8,522 nt of DNA from Intestinibacter sp. (GTDB lineage: Bacteria > Bacillota > Clostridia > Peptostreptococcales > Peptostreptococcaceae). Shown here in pieces: positions 1 to 6,645 of this stretch. The stretch is taken from positions 1 to 8,522 of the forward strand of contig NZ_JALEXO010000208.1 in the NCBI RefSeq assembly GCF_022780145.1, written 5' to 3'. A program made the position numbers and the translations under genes. Position 1 is the first letter of the stretch. Each line of letters opens with the position of its first letter. The notes under the pieces are model-generated. The model ran no database searches. It was not told the origin of the DNA and saw nothing but the letters and a program-made list of their open reading frames with translations.

Positions 1-33
1 CTTACAAAGAGAAGACTACCTGATTTGTAGTTA

Positions 34-351
34 TTATTCATCACCATCTATTCGGTGAACTTTTTTAATTTCATTAACTATTCTGCTAATAAATAGTTTA
101 TCTGTATCATCTACACCATCTTTTATATCTCTTACAAGGAAGGCTAGAGCTTTACCTATTATAGCTGTACTATTCGTAGACATTGGGATACCATTTGCCG
201 CTAATACTGCAGTAACTATTACAGCTAATTTTTGTCCTTGTTTGAAATCTTGTTCAGTTGGTTTGAGATTTACAATTTCTTTTACTTCATCTTTTACTGG
301 TTTTATAAATATGTTTCGTATATTTTTAATTATATTTTTATAATTAGGCAT
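34..351 (-). CDS. Small hypothetical phage protein after the scaffold gene
   Basis: A 105-residue protein of unknown function that follows the scaffold-like gene by only 8 bases, so it is probably in the same transcript. It has a basic, probably helical N-terminus (residues 1-30, many Lys/Ile/Asn), then a short hydrophobic run at about residues 42-55 (LAVIVTAVLAANGI), a second apolar helix around 63-73, and a charged C-terminal helix. The hydrophobic run is short for a transmembrane helix, so I do not call it a holin, although a membrane-associated or helical virion protein is possible. A purine-rich AAGGA sits in the last codons of the upstream gene about 13 bases before the ATG, which is a long spacing. 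The gene ends with tandem TAA TAA stops. The reading frame is convincing from context; the role is unknown. Confidence 0.75.
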   Translation of the reverse strand: MPNYKNIIKNIRNIFIKPVKDEVKEIVNLKPTEQDFKQGQKLAVIVTAVLAANGIPMSTNSTAIIGKALAFLVRDIKDGVDDTDKLFISRIVNEIKKVHRIDGDE

Positions 352-359
352 AGGTTAAA

Positions 360-1661
360 TTAAATCCTTCTGCTATTTTTAACATTAAAATCTCTCATAG
401 CTGCATTAACTAATGCAAAGTTTTCTTTCATAAATCTTTGTCTTTCTCTTGGTGGAAGAGCAGCAAGCTTAGCTAATACGTTATCTTTATTTACAGTAGA
501 TGCTTTAGAAGCTTCGACAGAAGAACTTCCGTTGATACCTTCTTTATAATCATCTAAATTATTAACTGCTTTTCTACTTACAACTTCTTTAGCTACACCT
601 CGTTCTAATTTGAATTCTTCAGCAGGAGCTTCAGGAGCCTTTTCTTCAGCCTTTTCTTCAGACTTTGATGCTTCCTCTTCAGGTTTATTTTCATCAGCCT
701 TCTCAGGCTCTGTAGCAGGCTCTGCTTCAACTTTTGGAGCTTCTTTTACTGGTTCTTCTTTGACAGTTTCTACTGGTGGTGTTACTGTAGGTACTTTAAA
801 TCTAGCTTGTGCTACAGATAATTCTACCTTGGCAGCTAAGTCATCTTTTAAGTCTTGAAGTCCTGAAGCTTGTAAAATTGATACAAATGTTTCTGCTGCT
901 ACTTGAGCTTGTTCATTTGAGAGTTCATATTTATTAAATAGTCTTTCAGCTTTAGTAAAGATAACATCTTGTTCTTTTGATTTGTATTGATTTGAAAGTC
1001 TCTGTGTGTTAAAGTCTAATGCTTGTTTAGCTTGTACTAATAAATTTCTTGCAATCTGAGCTTTCGCAGGGTCTTCTTTTTCAAGTTCTTGAATTGATTT
1101 ATCTACAGGAATTTGATACTGTTCAAGAGTTTCTCTTAAAGCTTCATTAATACCTTTAACAACCCTATCATATTCAACTTCTACATTTTGAGCTACTTCT
1201 ACAAGTTCTCTTTCTCTAGCTTCGTCTTCTTTTTCTGCTTTCAGTTCGGCTAGTTCTTTTTTAAGTTGTTCAACGTCAACTTCTTCTTCTTCTTTTACGT
1301 CTTCTTCTTCTACTACTTCTTCTTTATGTTCTTCTTCTTTGTTTTCTTCTTCTAATGCTTCTTTTTCTTCGGAAGAGTCTTTTTCTTCTTCAGATGGTTC
1401 TTCTACCTTTTCCTCTTCCTTTTCTTCTACAGGAGCTTCTGCACTTTCTTCTTGTTTTTCTCCAGCATCTTCACTGTCTTGCACCACTTCGTCAGAAACT
1501 TCCACGACTTCTGCATCGGGGTTCTCTTCCTTAACAGTTTCTTCTGTTGCTTTAGAAGCTTCATCCTTATGGTCAATAATCTCTCCAGTTTCTTCTGGTT
1601 TAATAATTTCTTGTTTGTTTTTCTTTTCTTCTTGTAATTTTTTGTTTTGTTCTTCATTCAT
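360..1661 (-). CDS. Putative capsid scaffolding protein, Glu-rich
   Basis: A 433-residue protein directly downstream of the portal gene, the usual place for a head scaffold. Residues 1-130 are low complexity and extremely acidic, with many EE/EEE runs. Residues 130-180 look like a coiled coil (EQLKKELAELKAEKEDEARE). Residues 180-290 are predominantly helical with long Ala/Gln/Leu stretches. A second acidic linker rich in Pro, Ala and Glu spans about 299-349. The C-terminus (391-433) is a compact, basic helical segment (PPRERQRFMKENF ... NSRRI). Acidic and coiled-coil body plus a basic C-terminal helix is the known architecture of tailed-phage scaffolds, where the basic tail binds the major capsid protein. 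The ATG at 1661 is preceded by AAAAGGATTG with 7 bases to the start. No protease motif was seen. The call rests on position and composition rather than a sequence signature; another acidic internal head protein is the alternative. Confidence 0.65.
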   Translation of the reverse strand: MNEEQNKKLQEEKKNKQEIIKPEETGEIIDHKDEASKATEETVKEENPDAEVVEVSDEVVQDSEDAGEKQEESAEAPVEEKEEEKVEEPSEEEKDSSEEKEALEEENKEEEHKEEVVEEEDVKEEEEVDVEQLKKELAELKAEKEDEARERELVEVAQNVEVEYDRVVKGINEALRETLEQYQIPVDKSIQELEKEDPAKAQIARNLLVQAKQALDFNTQRLSNQYKSKEQDVIFTKAERLFNKYELSNEQAQVAAETFVSILQASGLQDLKDDLAAKVELSVAQARFKVPTVTPPVETVKEEPVKEAPKVEAEPATEPEKADENKPEEEASKSEEKAEEKAPEAPAEEFKLERGVAKEVVSRKAVNNLDDYKEGINGSSSVEASKASTVNKDNVLAKLAALPPRERQRFMKENFALVNAAMRDFNVKNSRRI

Positions 1662-1682
1662 TGTTTAGCAATCCTTTTCTTT
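1662..1682 (-). promoter_or_regulatory. Ribosome binding site of the scaffold gene
   Basis: On the minus strand AAAGAAAAGGATTG (1682-1669) precedes the ATG at 1661 by exactly 7 bases. The same 14 bases at the same distance precede the portal gene. It contains the Shine-Dalgarno core AAAGGA and fixes the start codon. Confidence 0.7.
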
Positions 1683-1710
1683 TTTTATTATTATTATTTG
1701 CTTTAAAATT

Positions 1711-3570
1711 CTACTGTAACATATCATCTATTGGAATATCTGTTGGAATGTTTTCTAATCCTTGAGGTGTTTCCATTGGTGAAATATCTGGCACTTGTGG
1801 TGTAATATTTCCTACAGGCATATTACCTTGCGGAGGACTACCATTATTTGCCATATTGTTTTCCATTTCATCTTGCTCTGGAGTAGTAACAGTATTTGGT
1901 TGACCAGTTGCACTATCTATTAATTCTAGTAAATTATCAACATCAGTCAATTCGGCTTTTGCCATTAAATATCTCACAGCTGGGATAACCTGTTCTGGTT
2001 GTAAATTACTGAATATCATTTGAGCAATTGGTAAGTTCAACATTTCAAGCAGTCTTTGCAATTCACCTTCCTTATCAGCTCTAGAAGCATTTGTCGATAT
2101 GCTAACTTTTAATTTAGGGTCTGCATAAATAGGGTCTAGTGGATTTTCAGCTGCTATTGCTAGTTCTCTGTTGAATGAATAGAAAGTTAAATAGAAGTTT
2201 AATAAAAATCTGTAACTAAACACATCAGTCTCAACACGCATTCTAGCGTTTGCTTTCTGATAAATAATATTAGACTCTCTTGCAGTTCTTACTGCTCCTG
2301 ACCCATCGCCTGCCATATATTGATTTAACCCTAAAACATTTTTGTTCTGGTCTAGAATTAAATTCATTAATGGCAAGCCGTCAGGAGGAGATGAGGGAGG
2401 GAGAAAGAATTCTGGTTTATTTTCTAAACTATTATATTCTAATTGTCTAGTTTCTTTTACAGCATCTGCTTGTGCCCTATTGATACTACCTTTTTGATAC
2501 ATTACAATAGGATTAGAAGCATTATCTAAATTTTGAATAAATAAGTCTACGACTCTGTTAAGTAATGTATTTACTGGCTTTGTACAAGCAATAGGGGAAA
2601 TACTTCTATGTGTATCTCTATCAACTTTATACGGAGCATAAACCAATCTACAAATAGATACAGGGTCATATTCTAATCTAGCTAATTTACTATTAACTAC
2701 AGTTGCTCTTATTCCTGTAAGAACTTTATTATCTGAAGTTATGTAATCTCCGTAAAAGGTTAATACTTCAATTTTGTCTGCAGCAGTTTGGTTTTCTCCA
2801 AGGTTAGATGCTACCGTGTATGTAGTTTTATAATCAACGCTGTTTACGTCAGCATTTCTACCCACTGCATTTACAATATCCGCTTTATCTTCTTTTGTTA
2901 ATAGAGGATATGCATTGGAAGTTAGTAATTCTTTAGGGCTAATCCAACTTCTAAAAATTTTTACACAACCTTTAGGGTCTTTTAAATAATCGTATGCATC
3001 TACAAATAAATCTAACGGGTCGATATATTCTAATTCTAAATCTTCATAAGAGACTATTTCTTTTACAGTTAATGAAACAACTTCTTCACCAGTCTCTGCA
3101 TCTGTAAGTTTTTCTCTAACTCTGTATTCTTCTCTATTTTCTTTTAACTTTAAGAAACCAGCAGCTTCGCCTTTAAGTATCCAGTCATCTACGTATTCTC
3201 CTGAAATGTTTTCTAGGAAAGACATACTTTTTAATTGGTCTTCCATTACGCTTTTAAGTTTAGGAATTAGTAGAGTACTGTAAGCATCTTTACCTTTTAT
3301 TTCTGGTAATGCAGCACTATAACCTGATAAGCAAGCTTCGATTAACGCTGCTTTATATACCTTATAAGTTTCTGCCGCTTGAGGAAATCTCTCAGTTTTA
3401 GCTTCCTCACTACCAAGGAAGATGCTTTTGTAGAGTTCATTATAAGTCGTAACCATATTAGAGAAATTATCTAGCTGTTCTTTATTAGCGACTACGAACT
3501 GTCTAATCTCATCTCTGTAAGGTGTTAAATTATAAGCCTCCACTTTTTTAGTTATAATTTCATCTACCAT
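1711..3570 (-). CDS. Portal (head-to-tail connector) protein
   Basis: A 619-residue portal protein, which as a dodecameric ring forms the capsid vertex through which TerL packages DNA and to which the tail attaches. Supporting features are the length, the position after the terminase and before a scaffold-like gene, and typical portal segments. The stretch EYIDPLDLFVDAYD (about 181-194) resembles the conserved Pro-Asp/Asp segment of portal wing domains. Residues 325-355 (SPIACTKPVNTLLNRVVDLF) form the stem-entry helix region. Residues 412-444 (GLNQYMAGDGSGAVRTARES then NIIYQKANARM) match the crown-proximal helix seen in podovirus-type portals, where a small Gly-rich loop precedes a T/S-A-x-E helix. 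The last 60 residues (557-619) are Pro, Asn, Gly and Met rich and probably disordered. The gene has its own promoter and an AAAAGGA ribosome site, and ends in TAG 49 bases before the scaffold ATG. No frameshift is evident. Confidence 0.85.
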   Translation of the reverse strand: MVDEIITKKVEAYNLTPYRDEIRQFVVANKEQLDNFSNMVTTYNELYKSIFLGSEEAKTERFPQAAETYKVYKAALIEACLSGYSAALPEIKGKDAYSTLLIPKLKSVMEDQLKSMSFLENISGEYVDDWILKGEAAGFLKLKENREEYRVREKLTDAETGEEVVSLTVKEIVSYEDLELEYIDPLDLFVDAYDYLKDPKGCVKIFRSWISPKELLTSNAYPLLTKEDKADIVNAVGRNADVNSVDYKTTYTVASNLGENQTAADKIEVLTFYGDYITSDNKVLTGIRATVVNSKLARLEYDPVSICRLVYAPYKVDRDTHRSISPIACTKPVNTLLNRVVDLFIQNLDNASNPIVMYQKGSINRAQADAVKETRQLEYNSLENKPEFFLPPSSPPDGLPLMNLILDQNKNVLGLNQYMAGDGSGAVRTARESNIIYQKANARMRVETDVFSYRFLLNFYLTFYSFNRELAIAAENPLDPIYADPKLKVSISTNASRADKEGELQRLLEMLNLPIAQMIFSNLQPEQVIPAVRYLMAKAELTDVDNLLELIDSATGQPNTVTTPEQDEMENNMANNGSPPQGNMPVGNITPQVPDISPMETPQGLENIPTDIPIDDMLQ

Positions 3571-3591
3571 TTAATAACAATCCTTTTCTTT
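3571..3591 (-). promoter_or_regulatory. Ribosome binding site of the portal gene
   Basis: Minus-strand AAAGAAAAGGATTG at 3591-3578, 7 bases before the portal ATG at 3570. It is identical in sequence and spacing to the site in front of the scaffold gene and lies at the very start of the predicted transcript from the adjacent promoter. Confidence 0.7.
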
Positions 3592-3603
3592 CTGTATATA
3601 TTT

Positions 3604-3632
3604 ATTATAACACATTAATTATTATTTGTCAA
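3604..3632 (-). promoter_or_regulatory. Consensus sigma70/sigmaA promoter with extended -10 for portal-scaffold block
   Basis: On the minus strand TTGACA (3632-3627) is followed by a 17-base spacer and TATAAT (3609-3604). Both hexamers match the housekeeping consensus in 6 of 6 positions, and the spacer ends in TGT, giving an extended -10 (TGnTATAAT, 3612-3604). The spacer is A/T-only except near its 3' end. Transcription should start near 3597, giving a leader of about 27 bases that carries the portal ribosome site. The promoter lies in the gap between the Cys-rich gene and the portal. Confidence 0.85.
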
Positions 3633-3641
3633 CTATTTGTA

Positions 3642-3655
3642 ACGTATTATTACGT
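3642..3655. repeat. Short inverted repeat upstream of the portal promoter
   Basis: ACGTA-TTAT-TACGT: 5-base arms and a 4-base loop, ending 9 bases upstream of the -35 element. It is too AT-rich and short to be a good terminator. It could be a small operator half-site pair, or chance in AT-rich DNA. Confidence 0.25.
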
Positions 3656-3676
3656 ATATTTCTCTTAGCTTATCCA

Positions 3677-3997
3677 TTACCCTCCCTCAAATAGTGTCTG
3701 TACTTGTTGTTTAAGTTCCTTGTTATAATGTATACACCGCTTTAATATATTCCATTTAAGTTCTTCAACACCTCTTTCAAATGCAAACTGAGGGCAACAT
3801 ACACCACTTAATTTGCATATTAACTCCAACAATATACGGTCGGTAATTTGTGGGTAATCTATTTTGTATGCTTCCTGATATTGGCAATTGACACAATCCG
3901 TATAGGGCTTCTTACAACCCAGACTACAACATTGAGTATATTCTCTTTGTTTAATCTCAAAAGTATCAAAAAAGGTTTTAGTTAATTCATCGGTCAT
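3677..3997 (-). CDS. Cysteine-rich small protein between TerL and portal
   Basis: I start this gene at the ATG at 3997 (106 residues, MTDELTKT...), because AGGAG (4012-4008) lies 10 bases upstream. The longer frame from 4033 would overlap the terminase and has no clear ribosome site. The protein has nine cysteines: C23, C24, C28, C35, C38 in an N-terminal cluster (CCSLGC then CVNC), and C61, C67, C68, C88 in a predicted helical second half. Pairs of the type CxxC and CCx3C suggest metal binding (zinc, or an iron-sulfur cluster). There is no signal peptide, so disulfides in an exported protein are less likely. The start follows the TerL stop by 16 bases, so it should be co-translated with TerL. 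I do not recognise the family; a packaging or head-joining accessory role is only suggested by position. Confidence 0.75.
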   Translation of the reverse strand: MTDELTKTFFDTFEIKQREYTQCCSLGCKKPYTDCVNCQYQEAYKIDYPQITDRILLELICKLSGVCCPQFAFERGVEELKWNILKRCIHYNKELKQQVQTLFEGG

Positions 3998-4013
3998 TGT
4001 TTTATTTCTCCTG

Positions 4014-5390
4014 CTATAATTTCTCAGCTTCACCAGCAGTAGCCCTTAAACTTTGCAAGTAGTGCATTGGATAGCTTACTGCATCTATAGGGTGGATAAG
4101 ATATATCTTTGAAGGGTCTTTCTGAATATCGGTATCAGTTGGTATCTTGAGACCTCCATTTCCAAGATTATTTCTAGCTTCGTTAAAGTTATATATTAGT
4201 TTTTCACAGGAAGAGTCTACAAATAGTTTGATAGTTCCTTTAGCATTCTTAATTAGACCTCTTAACACTGCTAGTCTATCTTTAATAAATGGATTAGATT
4301 TTTGAACTAATAAGGTAACATCATATCCTGCATCTTGAAAATGAGAAAGCATTACCGAATAATCAGAGCCGTTAGTCTTTCTATCTCTACCGTGAGCATC
4401 ACCCATTATCGTGAGTTTTCTAAACCCTAATTTATCTATCTCGGGTTGTATCAACTTACACATTTCTTTAGTAGTAACATTTGAATGGATAAATTCTTTT
4501 AGAATGTACCACACACCATCTTTTTCCTGCTGTAAATACCAGCACATAGGATTATAGTTAAAGTCGCAAGTTAATATTAATGACTCGTTTCTATCAGCTT
4601 TCAAATTATCTTTAATATTAGCTTCTGTAAAGTTCGGGAATGCTACAGTGTTATCTGTATCACTATCCAAACCTTCAACCATTTCTAAGATTTGTTCAGC
4701 CGAATAAAGTTCTTCTAACATTTCTACGTATTCATCACCGAGATGATGGTTTTCTCTAGTTGAAGCATTTATATATCGGTAAGAACTTTTTCTGGTTTTA
4801 GGATTTATAAAATGTTTATTAATCCAACCTCTTCTACCTTGAGGGTTAGTATGCATATATAAAGAACGGAAATAGTTTTCCCAACTGCTTCTTTTAGCTT
4901 CACGTAATCTGGTGATAAGTTTAATAAAAGTTATCTCTTCCAAAAAGGAAGCTTCTTCAAATTCTATCCAAGTAAATTCCTCAGACATGAATTGCTCCCA
5001 ATCAGATAGAGTCTTAAACCTTATTACTGAACCGTTACGGATATTCATCTGGGTCTTTCTATCAGTATACCACCAGTCTATACCTTCAACCATACCCATA
5101 TTAGCTAAATGTTCTTCATATTTCTTTTTAGTGGTATTATCTAACAGGTCTTGAGACTTAGCACCAACTAAGCCTCTACAACCTGCCCAAGAGAAGGCGA
5201 ATAGCAAACCACGTAGTGAGCCGCAGAATGTTTTTCCGCTACCCATTCCACCTACGTAAGCTGCAATATCATTATAAGTTTTTTCTTTACCAGTTTTTGG
5301 GTCAATCTGATGTAGTAAAGCTGGGTCAAATCCAAATAAAAATTCGCCTTGTTTTGGTAATAAAGTATATTTTGTTTTTATTACTTTCAT
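4014..5390 (-). CDS. terL: Terminase large subunit (TerL), ATPase-nuclease packaging motor
   Basis: A 458-residue large terminase, which translocates DNA into the prohead by ATP hydrolysis and cuts concatemers. The Walker A loop GGMGSGKT is at residues 47-54. A Walker B region with the catalytic acidic pair is at about 139-147 (FTWIEFEEA). A coupling-type motif HTNPQG is at 180-185. The C-terminal RNase H-like nuclease shows three acidic positions: D276 in LILTCDFNYNP, D331 in TIMGDAHGRD, and D436 in IHPIDAVSYP. The length is normal for a complete protein and no truncation is seen. The ATG at 5390 lies 4 bases after the stop of the preceding gene, with only a weak AGAG as ribosome site, so expression may depend on translational coupling. 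It ends in TAG, 16 bases before the Cys-rich gene. Confidence 0.95.
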   Translation of the reverse strand: MKVIKTKYTLLPKQGEFLFGFDPALLHQIDPKTGKEKTYNDIAAYVGGMGSGKTFCGSLRGLLFAFSWAGCRGLVGAKSQDLLDNTTKKKYEEHLANMGMVEGIDWWYTDRKTQMNIRNGSVIRFKTLSDWEQFMSEEFTWIEFEEASFLEEITFIKLITRLREAKRSSWENYFRSLYMHTNPQGRRGWINKHFINPKTRKSSYRYINASTRENHHLGDEYVEMLEELYSAEQILEMVEGLDSDTDNTVAFPNFTEANIKDNLKADRNESLILTCDFNYNPMCWYLQQEKDGVWYILKEFIHSNVTTKEMCKLIQPEIDKLGFRKLTIMGDAHGRDRKTNGSDYSVMLSHFQDAGYDVTLLVQKSNPFIKDRLAVLRGLIKNAKGTIKLFVDSSCEKLIYNFNEARNNLGNGGLKIPTDTDIQKDPSKIYLIHPIDAVSYPMHYLQSLRATAGEAEKL

Positions 5391-5394
5391 TTAA

Positions 5395-5859
5395 TTACTC
5401 TTTATACTTTCTTAATATTTCATCAGCAATATCGTGACAAATTACTCTAAAGTTTACGTCATCTTCACGTATATGACAAGTTTCCTTAGATGTTAAATAT
5501 CGAATTCGTCTCAATGCACATTCGAAATCTTTTTCTTTTGTTGGTTGCTCCAGTTCTATTTTCTCTTTGCATATATCTATAAGTTCATCTATACAATCTC
5601 GTCTTGTATGGTTCATTACATCTTCTTCAATTTCATCGTAATGGTCGTACAAAAACATTAATAGTGTTTCATAATCTTTAATATCATCGGTATCATATCC
5701 TAATCCTTCTACACCAGCCTCAAAGTCTATATTACCGTCTAAGTCCATTTTAACTTTTATTCCGACTGGTAATTCATCATTATAAAATCCGATATCTCCG
5801 TGATTTAAGTAAGGAACCTCATCTTTTTCTGTATAAAAAATAAATTCGTACCATTCCAT
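5395..5859 (-). CDS. Acidic hypothetical protein immediately upstream of TerL
   Basis: A 154-residue acidic protein I do not recognise. The first 50 residues alternate strand-like segments (EWYEFIFYT, DIGFYND, GIKVKMDLDGNIDF). The rest is mostly helical, rich in Asp, Glu and Lys, with scattered Cys and His but no clear CxxC motif. There is no membrane segment or signal peptide. The ATG at 5859 has a textbook AAGGAG 6 bases upstream, which overlaps the stop codon of the HAD gene. It ends 4 bases before TerL. Genes directly before TerL often encode the small terminase, but the strong acidity and lack of a visible helix-turn-helix argue against assigning that role. Confidence 0.8.
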   Translation of the reverse strand: MEWYEFIFYTEKDEVPYLNHGDIGFYNDELPVGIKVKMDLDGNIDFEAGVEGLGYDTDDIKDYETLLMFLYDHYDEIEEDVMNHTRRDCIDELIDICKEKIELEQPTKEKDFECALRRIRYLTSKETCHIREDDVNFRVICHDIADEILRKYKE

Positions 5860-5872
5860 GTATATCTCCTTA
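5860..5872 (-). promoter_or_regulatory. Strong ribosome binding site overlapping HAD stop codon
   Basis: Minus-strand TAAGGAGATATAC then ATG: the TAA stop of the HAD gene (5872-5870) is fused to AAGGAG (5871-5866), with 6 bases to the ATG. AAGGAGATATACAT is the same core string as the T7 gene 10 leader. The strength suggests the acidic protein is made in quantity. Confidence 0.75.
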
Positions 5873-6358
5873 TTTTACCTCATCTCTCATTGCTTGTGGG
5901 TCGAATGTGTCTATGTCTAATGTTGCAACCAAATCTCTAACTGATTTGTTATCATCAAATAAGCACATTGACTCCAGTTCTACATCCATCTCAAGATAAT
6001 TATGAATGTATTTTACTATTTCATTGTATTTATCTTCTGCTGGATTATCGGTAGCGAGATGCTTAACTTCAAATATTGTATCATTACCTAATATATAACT
6101 CAACATTAATTCAGTTTCTTTTACATATTTTCTAGCAGTCAAAAATACTATAGGTGTACTAGTATTTACTAACATATATCTTAATTTTTGATTTACTTTG
6201 AATAAGCAGAAGTTATATTGTAGCCACATAAGAATATTCGATAGTGTATTATTTCTAAAAATATTCCAAGTATACTTCATTAAGTCTGTCCAGAAACCAT
6301 AAATCAAAGTATCGTCTATGTCACAGAATATCATTTGATATTGGTCTAAATTTCTCAT
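5870..6358 (-). CDS. HAD-superfamily phosphatase-like protein
   Basis: A 162-residue member of the haloacid dehalogenase superfamily, compact and probably cytoplasmic. Motif I is DIDDTL at residues 13-18 (nucleophile D13, general acid D15). Motif II is T74 in IVFLTARK, the motif III lysine is probably K110 in NPAEDKYNEI, and motif IV is the D135-D136 pair in CLFDDNKSVRD. All four motifs are present, so it is likely an active Mg-dependent phosphotransferase, with a small helical cap of about 50 residues between motifs I and II (res. 20-65). Phage HAD proteins include 3'-phosphatases of polynucleotide kinases and deoxynucleotide phosphatases; the substrate here cannot be told. Its ATG overlaps the preceding stop (ATGA), indicating coupling. 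Confidence 0.85.
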   Translation of the reverse strand: MRNLDQYQMIFCDIDDTLIYGFWTDLMKYTWNIFRNNTLSNILMWLQYNFCLFKVNQKLRYMLVNTSTPIVFLTARKYVKETELMLSYILGNDTIFEVKHLATDNPAEDKYNEIVKYIHNYLEMDVELESMCLFDDNKSVRDLVATLDIDTFDPQAMRDEVK

Positions 6359-6639
6359 ACTTTAACCTCATTATTTAATATTGTATTCAACTTATTTATT
6401 TTTTCTTTTCTTCTACTATGTAAATATTCTACAAATTGAGCTTTGTTAAAATCTTCACTTTTGATATACGCGTTTATTTCAAATCCAACACTATGGTACG
6501 GTTCGTAATCATAAACTACATAACTGTTATGTTTACTTTTCCATTCTTGAGAAAATTCACAATTATTTTCTTCGCATAGATTTTTAATATAAGGAATATC
6601 TTCTTTTTTAATATCTTTTATCTTAACTCTATATGTCAT
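6355..6639 (-). CDS. Small hypothetical protein, probably translated from a leaderless mRNA
   Basis: A 94-residue Lys/Glu-rich protein of unknown family, with alternating strand and helix segments (YRVKIKDI, YVVYDYEP, HSVGFEINAYI) and a basic C-terminal helix. No cysteine pairs or membrane segment are seen (single Cys at 22 and 27). The only ATG in the frame is at 6639, and no Shine-Dalgarno sequence is present upstream. Instead a promoter -10 ends at 6646, so the predicted first transcribed base is the A of the ATG or within a few bases of it. It ends with an ATGA overlap with the HAD gene and so heads that operon. Confidence 0.7.
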   Translation of the reverse strand: MTYRVKIKDIKKEDIPYIKNLCEENNCEFSQEWKSKHNSYVVYDYEPYHSVGFEINAYIKSEDFNKAQFVEYLHSRRKEKINKLNTILNNEVKV

Positions 6640-6645
6640 ATTACT

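Noticed and set aside
34..351. Holin
   Set aside because: The hydrophobic segment is only about 14 residues and the second apolar stretch is interrupted by charged residues; position after the scaffold also does not suggest lysis.
610..858. Plus-strand Ser/Ala/Gly-rich open frame
   Set aside because: It is the antisense shadow of the Glu/Pro/Ala-rich scaffold gene; Ser-rich composition arises from GAA/GCT codons read backwards, and there is no ribosome site.
1339..1668. Plus-strand Ser-rich open frames and a Lys-rich minus-strand frame in the same region
   Set aside because: All are shadows of the low-complexity acidic N-terminus of the scaffold gene; repeated GAA codons keep other frames free of stops.
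3998..4033. Upstream ATG extending the Cys-rich protein by 12 residues
   Set aside because: It would overlap the TerL coding end and lacks a ribosome site; the ATG at 3997 has AGGAG at good distance.
4912..5154. Plus-strand open frame of 80 codons inside terL
   Set aside because: Antisense to conserved TerL sequence between Walker A and Walker B, with no start signal.
1711..5390. Possible stop-codon recoding (TAG as sense), as in some gut phages
   Set aside because: TAG ends terL and portal at sensible places, readthrough would add only a few residues, and TAA and TGA are used normally elsewhere.
5216..5437. Plus-strand open frame of 73 codons at the start of terL
   Set aside because: Antisense to the TerL N-terminus including the Walker A loop, which is clearly the coding strand.
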